Part shown: piece by piece, positions 1-17,500 of the stretch
Layout: each line of letters starts with the position of its first letter
Position numbering within the stretch: position 1 is the stretch's first letter
From: Siphonodentalium dalli
Taxonomy: Eukaryota > Mollusca > Scaphopoda > Gadilida > Siphonodentaliidae
DNA length: 64,000 nt
Direction: 5' to 3'
NCBI GenBank assembly: GCA_032622095.1
Contig: CP136066.1
Coordinates: forward strand, 173,229,164 to 173,293,163
Translations under genes and position numbers: made by a program
Notes under the pieces: generated by a model
Told to the model about the DNA's origin: nothing
Databases searched by the model: none
Seen by the model: only the letters and a program-made list of their open reading frames with translations

Positions 1-5308
<5,308 letters not shown>

Positions 5309-5481
5309 AACTGCGTCTTAATTTCACAATAATGGTACTTTTTGTTCGATATTTTTCGGCTGTGTCATGGAAAACTGACTAGACTGCGCATGCGCAACGC
5401 ACCTGCAAAAGTTACAAGTTGTCTCCCTTTTGTTGATAAGAAATCGAAAGTCGCTTGTTGAACTCTAAAATTTTCTGAATT
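5309..5481. promoter_or_regulatory. Bidirectional promoter between PSMA3 and the aminotransferase
   Basis: Only 173 bases separate the two divergent start codons, so this interval must hold both 5' UTRs and the core promoter unless upstream non-coding exons exist. No convincing TATA box was seen. The notable element is the NRF-1-like palindrome at 5385-5396. Assignment as a shared promoter is inferred from geometry. Confidence 0.7.
5385..5396. promoter_or_regulatory. NRF-1-like palindromic site
   Basis: TGCGCATGCGCA is a perfect match to the palindromic nuclear respiratory factor 1 consensus YGCGCAYGCGCR. NRF-1 is known to bind bidirectional promoters and genes for mitochondrial proteins. 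The site lies about 77 bases upstream of the PSMA3 start and 86 upstream of the aminotransferase start. Confidence 0.65.
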
Positions 5482-5575
5482 ATGCAGCATACAAATGCTG
5501 CAACTCGAATGTGTTTAGGCTTCTTTAGGAGTAGCACATGTACTTCCAATTATGTTAAAGTTAAATGGATCCGAG
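5482..5575 (+). CDS. phnW: Aminotransferase coding exon 1 (mitochondrial-type leader)
   Basis: ATG at 5482 follows an in-frame TGA at 5476-5478, so this is the longest start. A second in-frame ATG lies at 5509. The 31 codons are rich in Ser, Thr, Arg and Lys and have no Asp or Glu. The donor is G|GTAACT at 5576, phase 1, matching the phase 1 entry of exon 2 and making an Ala codon. Support is splice phase, position and leader character; this part of the protein is not conserved. Confidence 0.78.
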
Positions 5576-8500
5576 GTAACTGTATTACAATCCTATATAA
5601 CTACTATATTTCGTAATTTTCGTGTTATTCTAATCGCCTTTGACTAAAACTGACACATTTTCTAGAACCAGATCATGGCAGATGTTCATTCTCACGTTGT
5701 TTTGGGGAATAATTTGCTTGTCGCAGCTTTCGTGTTGCTGAGTTGGATAACCTTTCCAATATTCTGACAACTTTAATCAATTAATGCAAATTATATACTT
5801 GTTGTAATTCCAAAAATCTAGTTGTAATTCCAAAAATCTTTAATATCCGTTTCTGATACTACGCCTACGGTACAATAATACTGTACAATGTCAATGGTAC
5901 ATATGATACATGATGTAGTTGAAACTGTAATTCACAGTGAACTCAGTACTACATGCTTCCATTCAATATGAATGTAATGACTACTGAGTTCGTTGTGAAT
6001 TAATTCAACAGGTTCCCTTCTGGAGCCTTTATTCAGTGTCGGAGGGGCTTTCGGCATTATGGACCTGTATGTGCATGGCCCCTGTCTGCACGTCACGCAC
6101 ATTTTGATCTTAAGCAGAGCCTGTATTCAATGACTCCCATATATGTGTGAAGTTGTGATTGTTTTAAAAAAAATTTCATGTAGGAAATTTGAGATGAACT
6201 ACATATATATTAATGATCATCAATTATTAGATATAATACATACATGCAGGTAGGTAGTGTTAGTAGAACTTACAGTCTACCCTCTGGAAGGCTAGCTTCC
6301 ATGTTTCATTCTTGCTTTGTGCTCAAATACAAATAAATAATATTGAAGAATTTTTCCTTTTTCTTTAATTGTGTGTCCATTTAATTCCATTGCCCTGTTT
6401 TGCAGCACGTTCATCGTTATGCCAAGACAAGAAATTGTTCACACCTGGTCCTCTTGGTACATCTCCTGAAGTGAAGGGTGCTATGCTCACAGACTATGGA
6501 TCAAGAGACAAACATTTCATGGAGTCTGTCAAATATATCAGGGAACAGCTTGTAAAAATTGCAGGTACTAGTACAGTAATGCCCTAAGTAATGCTGATGG
6601 GGTCATTGTCACAAGGCATCGATCACATTCGTAGCCAGCTATTTAAATCGATCACAAATGTAGCCAGCTTTTCTATGGCGATCACATTTGTAGCCAGCTT
6701 TTTATGCGAGCCTCAATGAACAAGATTAGGTTAATCTCATTTTTTCTGAGTTTATGAATGAAAACTAATTTTAATTTTAATTTCAAATTAATTCATTTAA
6801 TAATCTGAGGTTTCCGACCAATGTCGTTATCTACAATGCTCAAATTATATTCAAATATATATTATAAGTTGATAAACGAAGTCAGTTTTGGAGCATGACA
6901 TTGACGTCTTTTAGTCACGAACGCGATGACGTCATATTTCGCGCCATATAGAGTATGGAATTAGAAAAGCTGGCTACGAATGTGACCGCCAGAGAAAAGC
7001 TGGCTACATTTGTGATCGATTTAAAAAGCTGGCTACGAATGTGACCGGAGCCTTGTGACAATGACCCCATCGGCCTAAGTAATCGACTCCTTAACCACAG
7101 CAGAATTATGGGTCACTTTTCAGGATTTAGTCGGAAATATGGCTTGTTGCCATTCATTGGAAAGCTCTCAATGAGAGCTTTCCGATGAATGGCAACAAGC
7201 CATATTTCAGAGCGGGGGAGGGGAGCAATATTAAACATCATTTTCCTATCTGCACCAGTGTCTGCACCCCCTCTGAACCTTGTGTATTCAAATACAAAAC
7301 TCTGACAAATTTTATTTGCACAGTCTATTTCCAGTTCTGATATGAGATATATCTATGAATAGATTTAAAGATCAGTTTATCCAAAATAGTGGGTCAACAT
7401 CGATAGTTCATCACGCGATCGAATCTATTGGAATTTTAAAAGGGAATTTGTTTTTGAGACGTATTTCACAAATTTATCTCCTGATTTATCACACAACATC
7501 ATGTGATTGAGGACAGCCAATTATAGACTGGGTGTCAAAACTTGCAGATGGGGGAAAAGCAAGCAAGCATGGTAAACACTGTACATTTATATGTGGACAG
7601 ACACAAAGACGAATATCATCTTATATCCATTTGCAATATCATAGTGTGGGTCAGACAGAAATATATACTAGTACTGTGATGGTTCTGGGAGCAACCTGCT
7701 AGATGGAAATTTACATACTAGTACTAATGCTGATGGGGTCGTTGTCGTAATGTTTTATACATAGATGCACACTGTGTGCATTTATGTATACATAAATGCA
7801 CACCAGTCTCGCGTAGTGTCATGTGACAAGGGTCATTGTCGTAGTGTTTTCTACATAAATGCACACATTTTGATATTTTTTGTATGTTTATTTTCTTCCG
7901 TTCATCGACCAAACAACCATGCAGTTCTTTCCGTCCCTGTTTAATACTAAGAAAAATATGCGACCGATGACCAATCTTATTGCAGTTTCGATAATTGTGA
8001 TAAAAGAATGCCTTTATCAGAACTTCGGAAGAAAAATAGTTATGAATTGAAGCAGACGGCAATTATTTACGGTAACGTTTGAATCTCGCGCCGACTGAGA
8101 CTGGTGTGCATGTATGTACATAAATGCACACAGTGTGCATTTATGTATAAAACGTTACGACAACGACCCCATTAATAGCATCCCATAATCCAGAAATGCT
8201 CAGGCATTTTGATTGAGATAGGACTGAGTAAGATCGAATAAAAGTGAATTGTTGATGTGAAGATGACGATGACAATAAGTACTATGATGGATATGACTTG
8301 TTTTGTTATTGTTGATGTTGTTGTTGCGTTTGATGATGATGATGATGGTGAGAATGATGATGCTGATGATGATGGTGAGACGACGATGTTGATGCTGATG
8401 TTGGTGGTGGTGAGAATGATGATGCTGATGATGATGGTGAGACGACGATGTCGATGCTGATGTTGGTGGTGGTGAGACGATGATGAGGATGTTTTATTTT

Positions 8501-11500
8501 CAACTGTTATAAAATTCAACCAAACATATTCTTTCAGTTTGGGTGGAAATTTCCAGCTGAGTCTCCATGATTCAATAGTAGCCACATGGTATTTTTCTGG
8601 TGATGTGTTAATCAAAAGTGCCGGTATGGGATTTAATGAGGGGCCACCGCTCCTGCTAAATCAGTCTGAAACTGCATAATCGTCAACAATAAAAATCTGA
8701 CATACTGGTACATGTACACAGTGTAAATGTGAGTAGTTTATATAATAAAATTACGATTTCCCCTCAACAAAAGACCATTCTGTATATGTAAAGTGAATCT
8801 TGGTCTGTGGGATTCAACAAACCTTCGATTCTGTGTATTGCAGTTGTGCATCCGGCGATAATACACCAGTGTGAAATTGTCACCTCAGTGTGCTTTTCTG
8901 TTGATTTCGATGCTTCACGCTTTTCATGGAGGCTGGAGCTGAATGTTACAGTAAAATGTTGAAAACAAAGTGATAAACTCCTAATTGTAGAGTGCTCCAA
9001 ATCAAATTCCACTGGGATTAATGTTTTTGCACCTAAATTTTTGCTTTGACTTTCAGGCCTTCCTTTTGACAAATACACATGTGTTCCCATGCAAGGCAGT
9101 GGAACATTTGCAGTGGAGTCTGTTTTTCAATCAACTGTTCCCAGAGTTGGTGGAAAGGTGAGATTTGCATGTGCTAGTGTTAACCCTTTACCCAACAAAC
9201 CGGGACCAAAAACGCCCAAATAAAGCTTCAACAGCCTAAAATATCTTCGGTCTGTCTCAATAAAACCATACAAATATGGATATCATTGGAACCGGTTCAT
9301 TGACCACATTGTGATGGTTACAGTTATGCCCTGTGCCAATGCATTCTCTTATATATGCGAGTCGACCATAGGTCGCCTCGCATATATAAGAGAATGCATT
9401 GGCTTAAAAAAAATCTTTTTTTACCATTTTTTCTACATTCTTTGACAATTTTATCATTTTTAATATGTGTTAAGCCAATGCATTCTCTTATATATGCGAG
9501 GCGACCTATGGTCGACTCGCATATATAAGAGAATGCATTGGCACAGGGTCGTTCTGTTGGGTAAAGTGTTATACAAAACACATTATGAGAGCATGATCTC
9601 ACACAATTGAATTCCCAAAAAGCTAAGTTCCATTCAAATGGAAAATAAATTAGTGAGGTGAGTTTCTACACACTTGCCTGATGACCGTACTAGTTTTATG
9701 TGTACACATATCATATATGTTAAACATAATGCTGACATCTGGATAAACCATCTATCGAAACGTTTCGTCTGTCTGTCTATCTGAAAACTTCAAGTATTTC
9801 TATTGTATCGTGCTCATAATTTATGTGCATGTTTATCATGACACACTCGCCTATATAGTTTTTGGTATCGATTGGTTAATCAGTTTAAAAATTATTAACA
9901 TTTCCATCCACCCATTGGCATTTTCTATCCGATGCGATAACTCACATATTTTTTGTCGGATCATTTCATATTTTATGTGCAGGTTTATGATGACACACCC
10001 CTCACCTGTATATTTTTGGTATCGATTGGTTGATCGGTTTAAAAAATAATTAACCCTTCCCACACATTTCATAGACACATGCTATCCGATGCAATAATTC
10101 AAATACTTTTCTGATCTTCCTCATTCATTTGCTGAATATTCCTTATCTGGGTTTATCTTGGCACACTCTTCACCTACCGGTATATGGAATTAGGTATTAA
10201 TTGATTAATTGGTTTTGAAAATTATAATAACTCTTCCTACCTACCCTGTAGACACATGCTATAAATATCAAACTCAAATATTGGCTAGCCAATATGAATT
10301 ATATGTGAAAATGTGCAACTAGCAGATTAATATACTGGCCTCAGATATGGCTTTATTGTTTCAACTAGGCAGCAAATACCTAATTAACCCTTCTACTTTG
10401 ACTAACAAACACTTTATAAAATACCTATTGAATATTCTTATGTAATTAGAGGTGATATACTGTTTTGAAAGTCCCTAAAATGCACATGCTTTGTTGTCAA
10501 TAAATTAATGATGAGATGCCAGCCTAGCATTGGTTCATAAGGTGTACGTTTATTTCGGCTGCTTTTGTAAACACAGGCACCACTTTAGACTATTTGTTTA
10601 AAGAGCCAGTATTGTTTACATATGTCACTGCAAGGATAATGTATTAGTCTCGCAGATGGGCTGCATTGATACCAATAATAAATAATACTGCTATTATTTC
10701 AATTTATTTGATATTTGACTTATGCTTTTTATGAACTATTTTGTGTTGAAATTTTTGGCAAATATTAACCCCATATATTTCATGGCAGACCCCTGACCTG
10801 TTTAGTTGACGAGATTTGACAGTTTTGGCATTATTGAAGAATTCATTTGATTTGCCATATTGCATTTATTTCAATTTTGGACTAATCAGCTACAATCAGA
10901 TTCTGTGCAATTCAACCATGTGAATGATTTAACACAAAACAACGGATCAACGCAAAGCAGTCGTCCACACTCTACTTTAACCCTTTCATGACGAGAGCTG
11001 TGCTGGTGCAGCATTAAAGATTCTGTGTCAGTGCATTCTCTTGTACCGGTATATTTGAGTCTCACATAGGGAGCCTCGCATATATAAGAGGATGCACGGG
11101 CTTACAAGGTCAAGGTAAATATTTTCTTATATATGCAAGACTCCCTACAGGGGGGGGGGGTCGGAAAATATTTGCAACATATAGGGCCTAGGGGAGGTGG
11201 GTCCCCCGCGGTCAGACCATTTTTTTTAAATCCACTTTTTGTCATTTTTTTCACCGATACAAGAAATTTGAGTTTTGCTATGTCTTCAGTGGCCACTTAA
11301 GAACATAATAGGTATAAGATATTGGTTTTATTTGCTTTGAAACTCATTATTTCTGTTTTCATTTTAGTGGGTGTGGCACCTAAAAATGGAAAAAGAATTG
11401 CAAAAAAAAATTCCAACAAATTTTTTTTCATTCTTTTTGTTTTTTTGTGTAGTCCAAGGGTAACTAAGGCCATTTTCAGCGTGATCTGTTTTTACTTTTG

Positions 11501-14500
11501 ACCGACCCCCCCCCCCCCCCCCCCTGCTCCCTATTGAAAATTTCAGGAAGCTCCAGTCATGGAAGGGTTAAATTCAGGTTCCATGTTATTTGACTTTCAA
11601 TGTTGTTTCTTTGCAGGTTTTATCTCTAGAAAACGGAGCATATGGAAAGAGAATTGGCAGCATCTGTAAGGTTCTAAGTATTCCAACGCATGTTCAGAGC
11701 TTTCCAGAAAACTGCAAAGTTGATCCAGATGTTGTTGCAGATATTCTAAGGAAGGATAACTCATTCACGCACGTCTCTCTCATTCATTGTGAGACAAGTT
11801 CAGGGGTCATCAATCCTGTTGTCGAAGTCGGGAAGTTAGTGAAGAAGCTCTGTCCTAGTAAGTAGAGTTCAGAGGTCATTGATTCAGTTGTAGAGGTCAA
11901 GAAGCTGGTGATGAAACTCTTTCCTAGCGAGCAGATCTGCGACAGATCATTTCAAACAGCATTAATTTTTAAGAAACTTGTTTGGAACTTCGGGAAGCTA
12001 GATTATTTACTACGAACATCTATGAATACTCCCACATAGTGCACAACACCACTTTAAGCAGCTTGTGAATTATTTTTGGAAGATTTCACTTCTCTCTGGA
12101 AGAAAGGAGAATTTCACATAGGTTTCTTGGTAAGCTGACACCTGGTTGCTTGTGATGTCTCATTTTATTATGCACCCATTGTTTTATGTTTGTGAAATAC
12201 AGAGGTTTCAAAACATTCACTAAAATAGTCTGTCTTGTCCTTTGGACAATATTAGTTTATGTTTAGCGTCATCCGGGATTTTCAGAATTAAATGTGAAAT
12301 GCTGTGTTTATTCATTATTATTTATTCTCATATAGTACTCATATAGTACAATGTAATTATAACTCCATGAACCACCATGTACCACCAATCTTTGTTTACA
12401 TTCATTCATGTGAATGAAGCATACTGGTACATTTGTTTAGAGACTCCGAGACAAAGAGAAAATATCCCTATCTGAATTTTCGCAGGCAACACTCTTGGGG
12501 ACAGTGGAGTTCTACATTGTGCCAATAATTAATGAAATGTGTTATTATTTTCTGCCAAAAAAGTAAATGTGGCGAATAACGCAAAATCTAAAATTAATAA
12601 ACCATGGCCTAAACCGATTACATTAATGCAACATCAACTGTAATGGAAAAAGGTCTTCACTGTTATGATCTATAGTCTACTTAAAGCACTAGTTTTTGCA
12701 ATTAAACCTTTGAGTGCCAGGTCCAATTTTTGTATCAACCCATATACCCTGTGCCAATGCATTCTCTTATATATGCGAGTCGACCATAGGTCGCCTCGCA
12801 TATATAAGAGAATGAATTGGCCTAACAATTTTTCATCATTTGTTATTATTTTTTACAATTTTAATAATTTTTTAAAAATCTTAAAAAACAAAAATATATA
12901 TATTTTTTTAGGGCCGATTTTACAGACCGTAAATTAGGGTGGCACTGAAAGGGTTAAACAAAGCAATATTGACCTAAATTTCAATATACTACAAACTAAA
13001 ATCTTGGGGATATACAAGAAACGTATAGAACAACACAGTGTTGTGAACTCAAGCATACGGTTCTCGTTGTACCATCACGTCACAACAAACTTTCTCAATA
13101 ATGTTAAGCAGTACATACACTTGTGTCATTCTATCTACCACACAGCGGGTTAGCATCACAAAATTCACCCGCTCATTCTGCTTAGGCCTCATCTTCTGGG
13201 AAGTATCAATAGTCTCAATTAACATTGTTCTTAGTTACTTTTTCCTTTTTGGGAAGTTTACTTATCCACTAATTTGCAGAAGATAAAATGAATAATTGAG
13301 GTGAATAATGAATGGGTGAACAACACCAACTTCAACTGGGAAACTTCAATCTGATCCTAGGTCTCATATAGCAGTTGAGGCCTAAGCAGAATGAGGTTGC
13401 CAGATGGTGAATTTGGTGATGCTAGCCCACCGAGCGGGATAGCATCACTAAATTCACCCTCTGGGGACCTCATTGACATTCCACAAATGACAGACACGCT
13501 ATTTGCAGGCTTGGTATTTCATTGACTCTTTATTTGCAGATGCTGTATACTTTGTCGATGCCATGAGCAGTTTTGGTGCAGTTCCACTTGACATGCTCGG
13601 TGGTGATGTCGATTACATGGTGAGCTCAGCAAACAAGTGCCTTGAAGGTATCCCAGGATTCTCGTATATCATCGCAAACATAGATAAACTCCTCAAGTGC
13701 GAAGGTATGTGATCTAATACTCCCAGTTACTTTTGATATAAGCTGATTAAAGGCCCACTTAATTTTTTAGTCACTGATTATTTTTTTATAGTGCCTTGAT
13801 ATACAGTTTTAATAACAATCTATGCCATAAAATATGATTAAAATACTATAATTCATCACAATTTGAAACGTCTGTTTCTCAGAAGATACTCATAGAGAAA
13901 TAAAAAACAGCTGAAATCATAGCAAGATTCCCCCCAGAATGCAACAGAATTCAAATCAAAAATGTAATTTCAATGGAAGGGGAATAACTCTTATCTTTAA
14001 GATATAGAGCTATTCCCCCTCCATTGAAAATAATACACTGTGCACTACAATTCAGATGAAACTTAAGCACAGAAACACGTCGGTAATTCATCAAAAACAA
14101 CATGTTCACAGTTTATTACACCGGATAAGTTGATAATACAATGTTTTGGAGCTTCCTCTTTCAAATGGAATATAATATGGCATACATTTTAAATGTGTGA
14201 TCTGGGGGTTCGAAAATTAAGTGGGCCTTTCAAGCCTTGAAACAGTGTGTCTGTCATTTGCAGAATGAGGTTCCCAGAGGGTGAATTTAGTGATTCTACC
14301 CCGCATAGCGGGCTAGCATCTCCAAATTCACCCTCTGGGAACCTCATTCTGCCGAGTTGTAAGGAGAATGAGGTCCCCAGAGGGTGAATTTGGTGATGCT
14401 AGCCCGCTATGCGGGGTAGCATCACTAAATTCACCCTCTGGGGACCTCATTCTGCAAATGACAGGCACACTATTTCAAGGCTTAAAAAAAATGTCAACTC

Positions 14501-17500
14501 ATGTTGTGGGGAAAGTATTACTTGAACAACACAGTGGAAATATATACATAAAGATTGAATAAAAGATCAAACTTGTTTTATGCTGAGGTATGTGATTTGT
14601 TATTCACATACCACATTTTCATAATTTTGGCTATATTACTTGGTACCGTATGAAATTGATGTCACTAAAGTTTTATGAGAATTTTACCCATAATACCACC
14701 ATTACACCGGTACTTGTATTGTGATGACTACATCCCATTGTCTGGAGGTAGCCAGTACATGTACATCCGACCTACTAGTAGCCTGCCTGTTTTTGGAAAC
14801 AGTAGCTATACCCCTACCATGTTTGGTGATAACCTCTATATATACCGATACACACCCACCATGTCTGTTGATAGTTCCCAAACAAGGCTTAAAGCAGGCC
14901 TGATATCCACTCTCAGGAAACTAAAATCATGCCCATCAATCCATCAATCCACACCTGGAGTTTTAACTGTTGAGGTCCAGCTGTCACTTTATGATCACTT
15001 TACACAGGGATAGAAACCATGTGTTTTGCACATCATTATGTATGTGCATTGGTGGTAAAAAAAACAAAAAACAATATTATTTTTTTTGGATATTTTCGGC
15101 TATTTCTCAAATTATCAATAAAAAGATTAGGGTCGGCAATTATTTTTAGGGTCGGTCGATGTGAGGAAACATAGTATCTTTTTTATCTTTGGTCTTATTT
15201 TAGTGTGGAGGCAGGTATTTATAAATAAGATACTTAGAAAAATATATGAAATATATTAAATCAGAGCTGCTGAGCATCACACTTACCAATAAGTTCACTT
15301 GAGATTTGCAATCCAAGTTGTGCAGATACCAGTGACAGAAACAGTAAGTCCAAATGGTTGCGCACCCAGATCAATGTGTTAACAGTTCGGAGCATGTAAA
15401 TGGAAGATGAATCATGAAACGGGTCAAACAGAATACTCGTTCAATTCATTATACAAGAGGAGTAACTCTTATCTGTTTTTCATTGGTCCAGACTTCTCCG
15501 ATGTCTACGTTAAAATGGAATGATGTTCCAGCAAAATATTTGATCATGTTGAGATTCGGTTTGTGCCGAATAGGCCAACTGATATCAAATCAAATCATCA
15601 GGAATATATCGAATCAAATCGAATCTCGGAGCCTCACCAGTCTCTACTTGGCATCTAAATATGTACTGGCCACGAAGCTTTCAACAGGAATGTGCCTGTA
15701 CTATCGAATTTACCCGGCATTTCACGGGTAAAATGTGGCAAAATTTAAATTGAGACAGTTACAATAAATTAGGAACTATTGTTTGCTAGCGTTCGTGCTG
15801 TTTCTGTTCAGTAATATGACACTTGTGTGGATATCAAAAGGCAACGTTGAGTCCAGACCCAGCCCATGTTACCCGGAGAGCCGAAATACATACCCATGGT
15901 AAATTTCATTGAAAACGGTGCAGTAATGTGGATGCCTATAAGGAACATACATAGAGAAAGAGAGAGACACACACATTCGTATTTGTATATTAAGATATAT
16001 TTTCGGCAGATCATAAATACACATGTATGTCACAGACACAGGTTTTTGGGGACTCTCATTCCCAGGAAAACTCTTTTGTTTATCTGGCCTTTTGTATATT
16101 ATTTATTTAAAGCCACATATATTAATCTGTTGCATACTATGTTTAAAAATATCTTATTTTGCATTGGTGAAGCTAGTTTTATTTCCAGTAAGTGCATACA
16201 GTAACGCTCTAAGTAATCGACTTCTTAACCACAGCAGAATTATGGGTAACTTTTCAGGATTTAGTCGGAAATATGGCATATTTCGGTCTAAATCCTGAAA
16301 AGTTACCCATAATTCTGCTGTGGTTAAGAAGTCGATTACTTAGAGCATTACTGTATTTACTACTCATGCAATAGGAGGGTAACCTGATTGATATAACTTC
16401 GTGAGTTAATCAACATGTGTATTGGGGTGCAAGCATTCAAGCCTTGAAATAGTGTGTCTGTCATTTGCAGAATGAGGTCCCCAGAGGGTGAATTTAGTGA
16501 TGCTACCCCGCATAGCAGGCTAGCATCACCAAATTCACCCTCTGGGGACCTCATTCTGCTTACAACTCAGCAGAATGAGGTTCCCAGATGGTGAATTTGG
16601 TGATGCTAGCCCGCTATGCGGGGTAGCATCACTAAATTCACCCTCTGGAAACCTCATTCTGCAAATTACAGACACACTATTTCAAGGCTTGTTTGGAGAA
16701 TTATTCTGCTGGTGACCCATTGTATTTATTCAGTTATATGCTGCTTGGACAAACAGGAAGCAGGGGTTATCCTAGTTAGCACCGGGGGCTGAATATCTTC
16801 CCCTATCCCAATGCAAAATAGGCCTGATTTTTGCCAATTTTAGTGTAAAAATTCCCAATCAAATTATTCCAGTTTCATCAAGTGTCAACTGTTGATTCAT
16901 TAATGAGTCATGACCCTAACTAACTGGCAAAAGTATGCCCACAAAGCTCTTCCAAATGAAAAACAAATACCCTATGACACAAAACGACACCACAAAACTG
17001 CACTACCTTGACAATATGAAACTTTAAGCCAGCATAAAATCTGTCTCCCCAGAATTATACTATCCTAAGCACCATGTTTTTTTTTAAATTTGAGTGTCAT
17101 GTACCATGGGAATAGGCAGGACACGAACTTTATGGTGGGTGTAAATGGGTGATAATTGGGCCTATTGGGACAAAGCTATTGAGCAATAACGGAATGATAT
17201 ATAGAGAATCTCCAATGAGTTATGTTGGGATATAAGATTTTATTAAACTAGTTTGATAAATTTGATTCACAACAAGTCGTACAGGTCTATTTTGCCATGC
17301 CTTAGCGATAAATTTGATTCACAACGAGTCGTACGGGTCTATTTTGCCATGCCTTAGCGATGCTTTTGATAATAAACATGGGAACTTGAATAAATGTGCA
17401 GACCTAAAGAGACATCATGCATGGTGGAATTTTTCGACATACATGTATATGTAATTAATAAAGGTGCATGTATGATTGTGTAGTTTAAGTTGTCTCATAG

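Noticed and set aside
5675-5767. Small frame [13 protein letters not shown]... in intron 1 as an alternative first exon
   Set aside because: It lacks a suitable phase 1 donor and has no leader-like composition; the 5482-5575 exon joins exon 2 in the right phase.
8172-8615. His/Ser-rich or Asp-rich proteins on either strand
   Set aside because: They are translations of a GAT/GGT low-complexity tract in the intron.
14368-14562. Open frames starting [21 protein letters not shown] (also at 16360-16554 and 42144-42497) that look like a conserved protein
   Set aside because: They are reads through the family D palindrome on both strands; similarity comes from the repeat, and the frames end in unrelated flanks.
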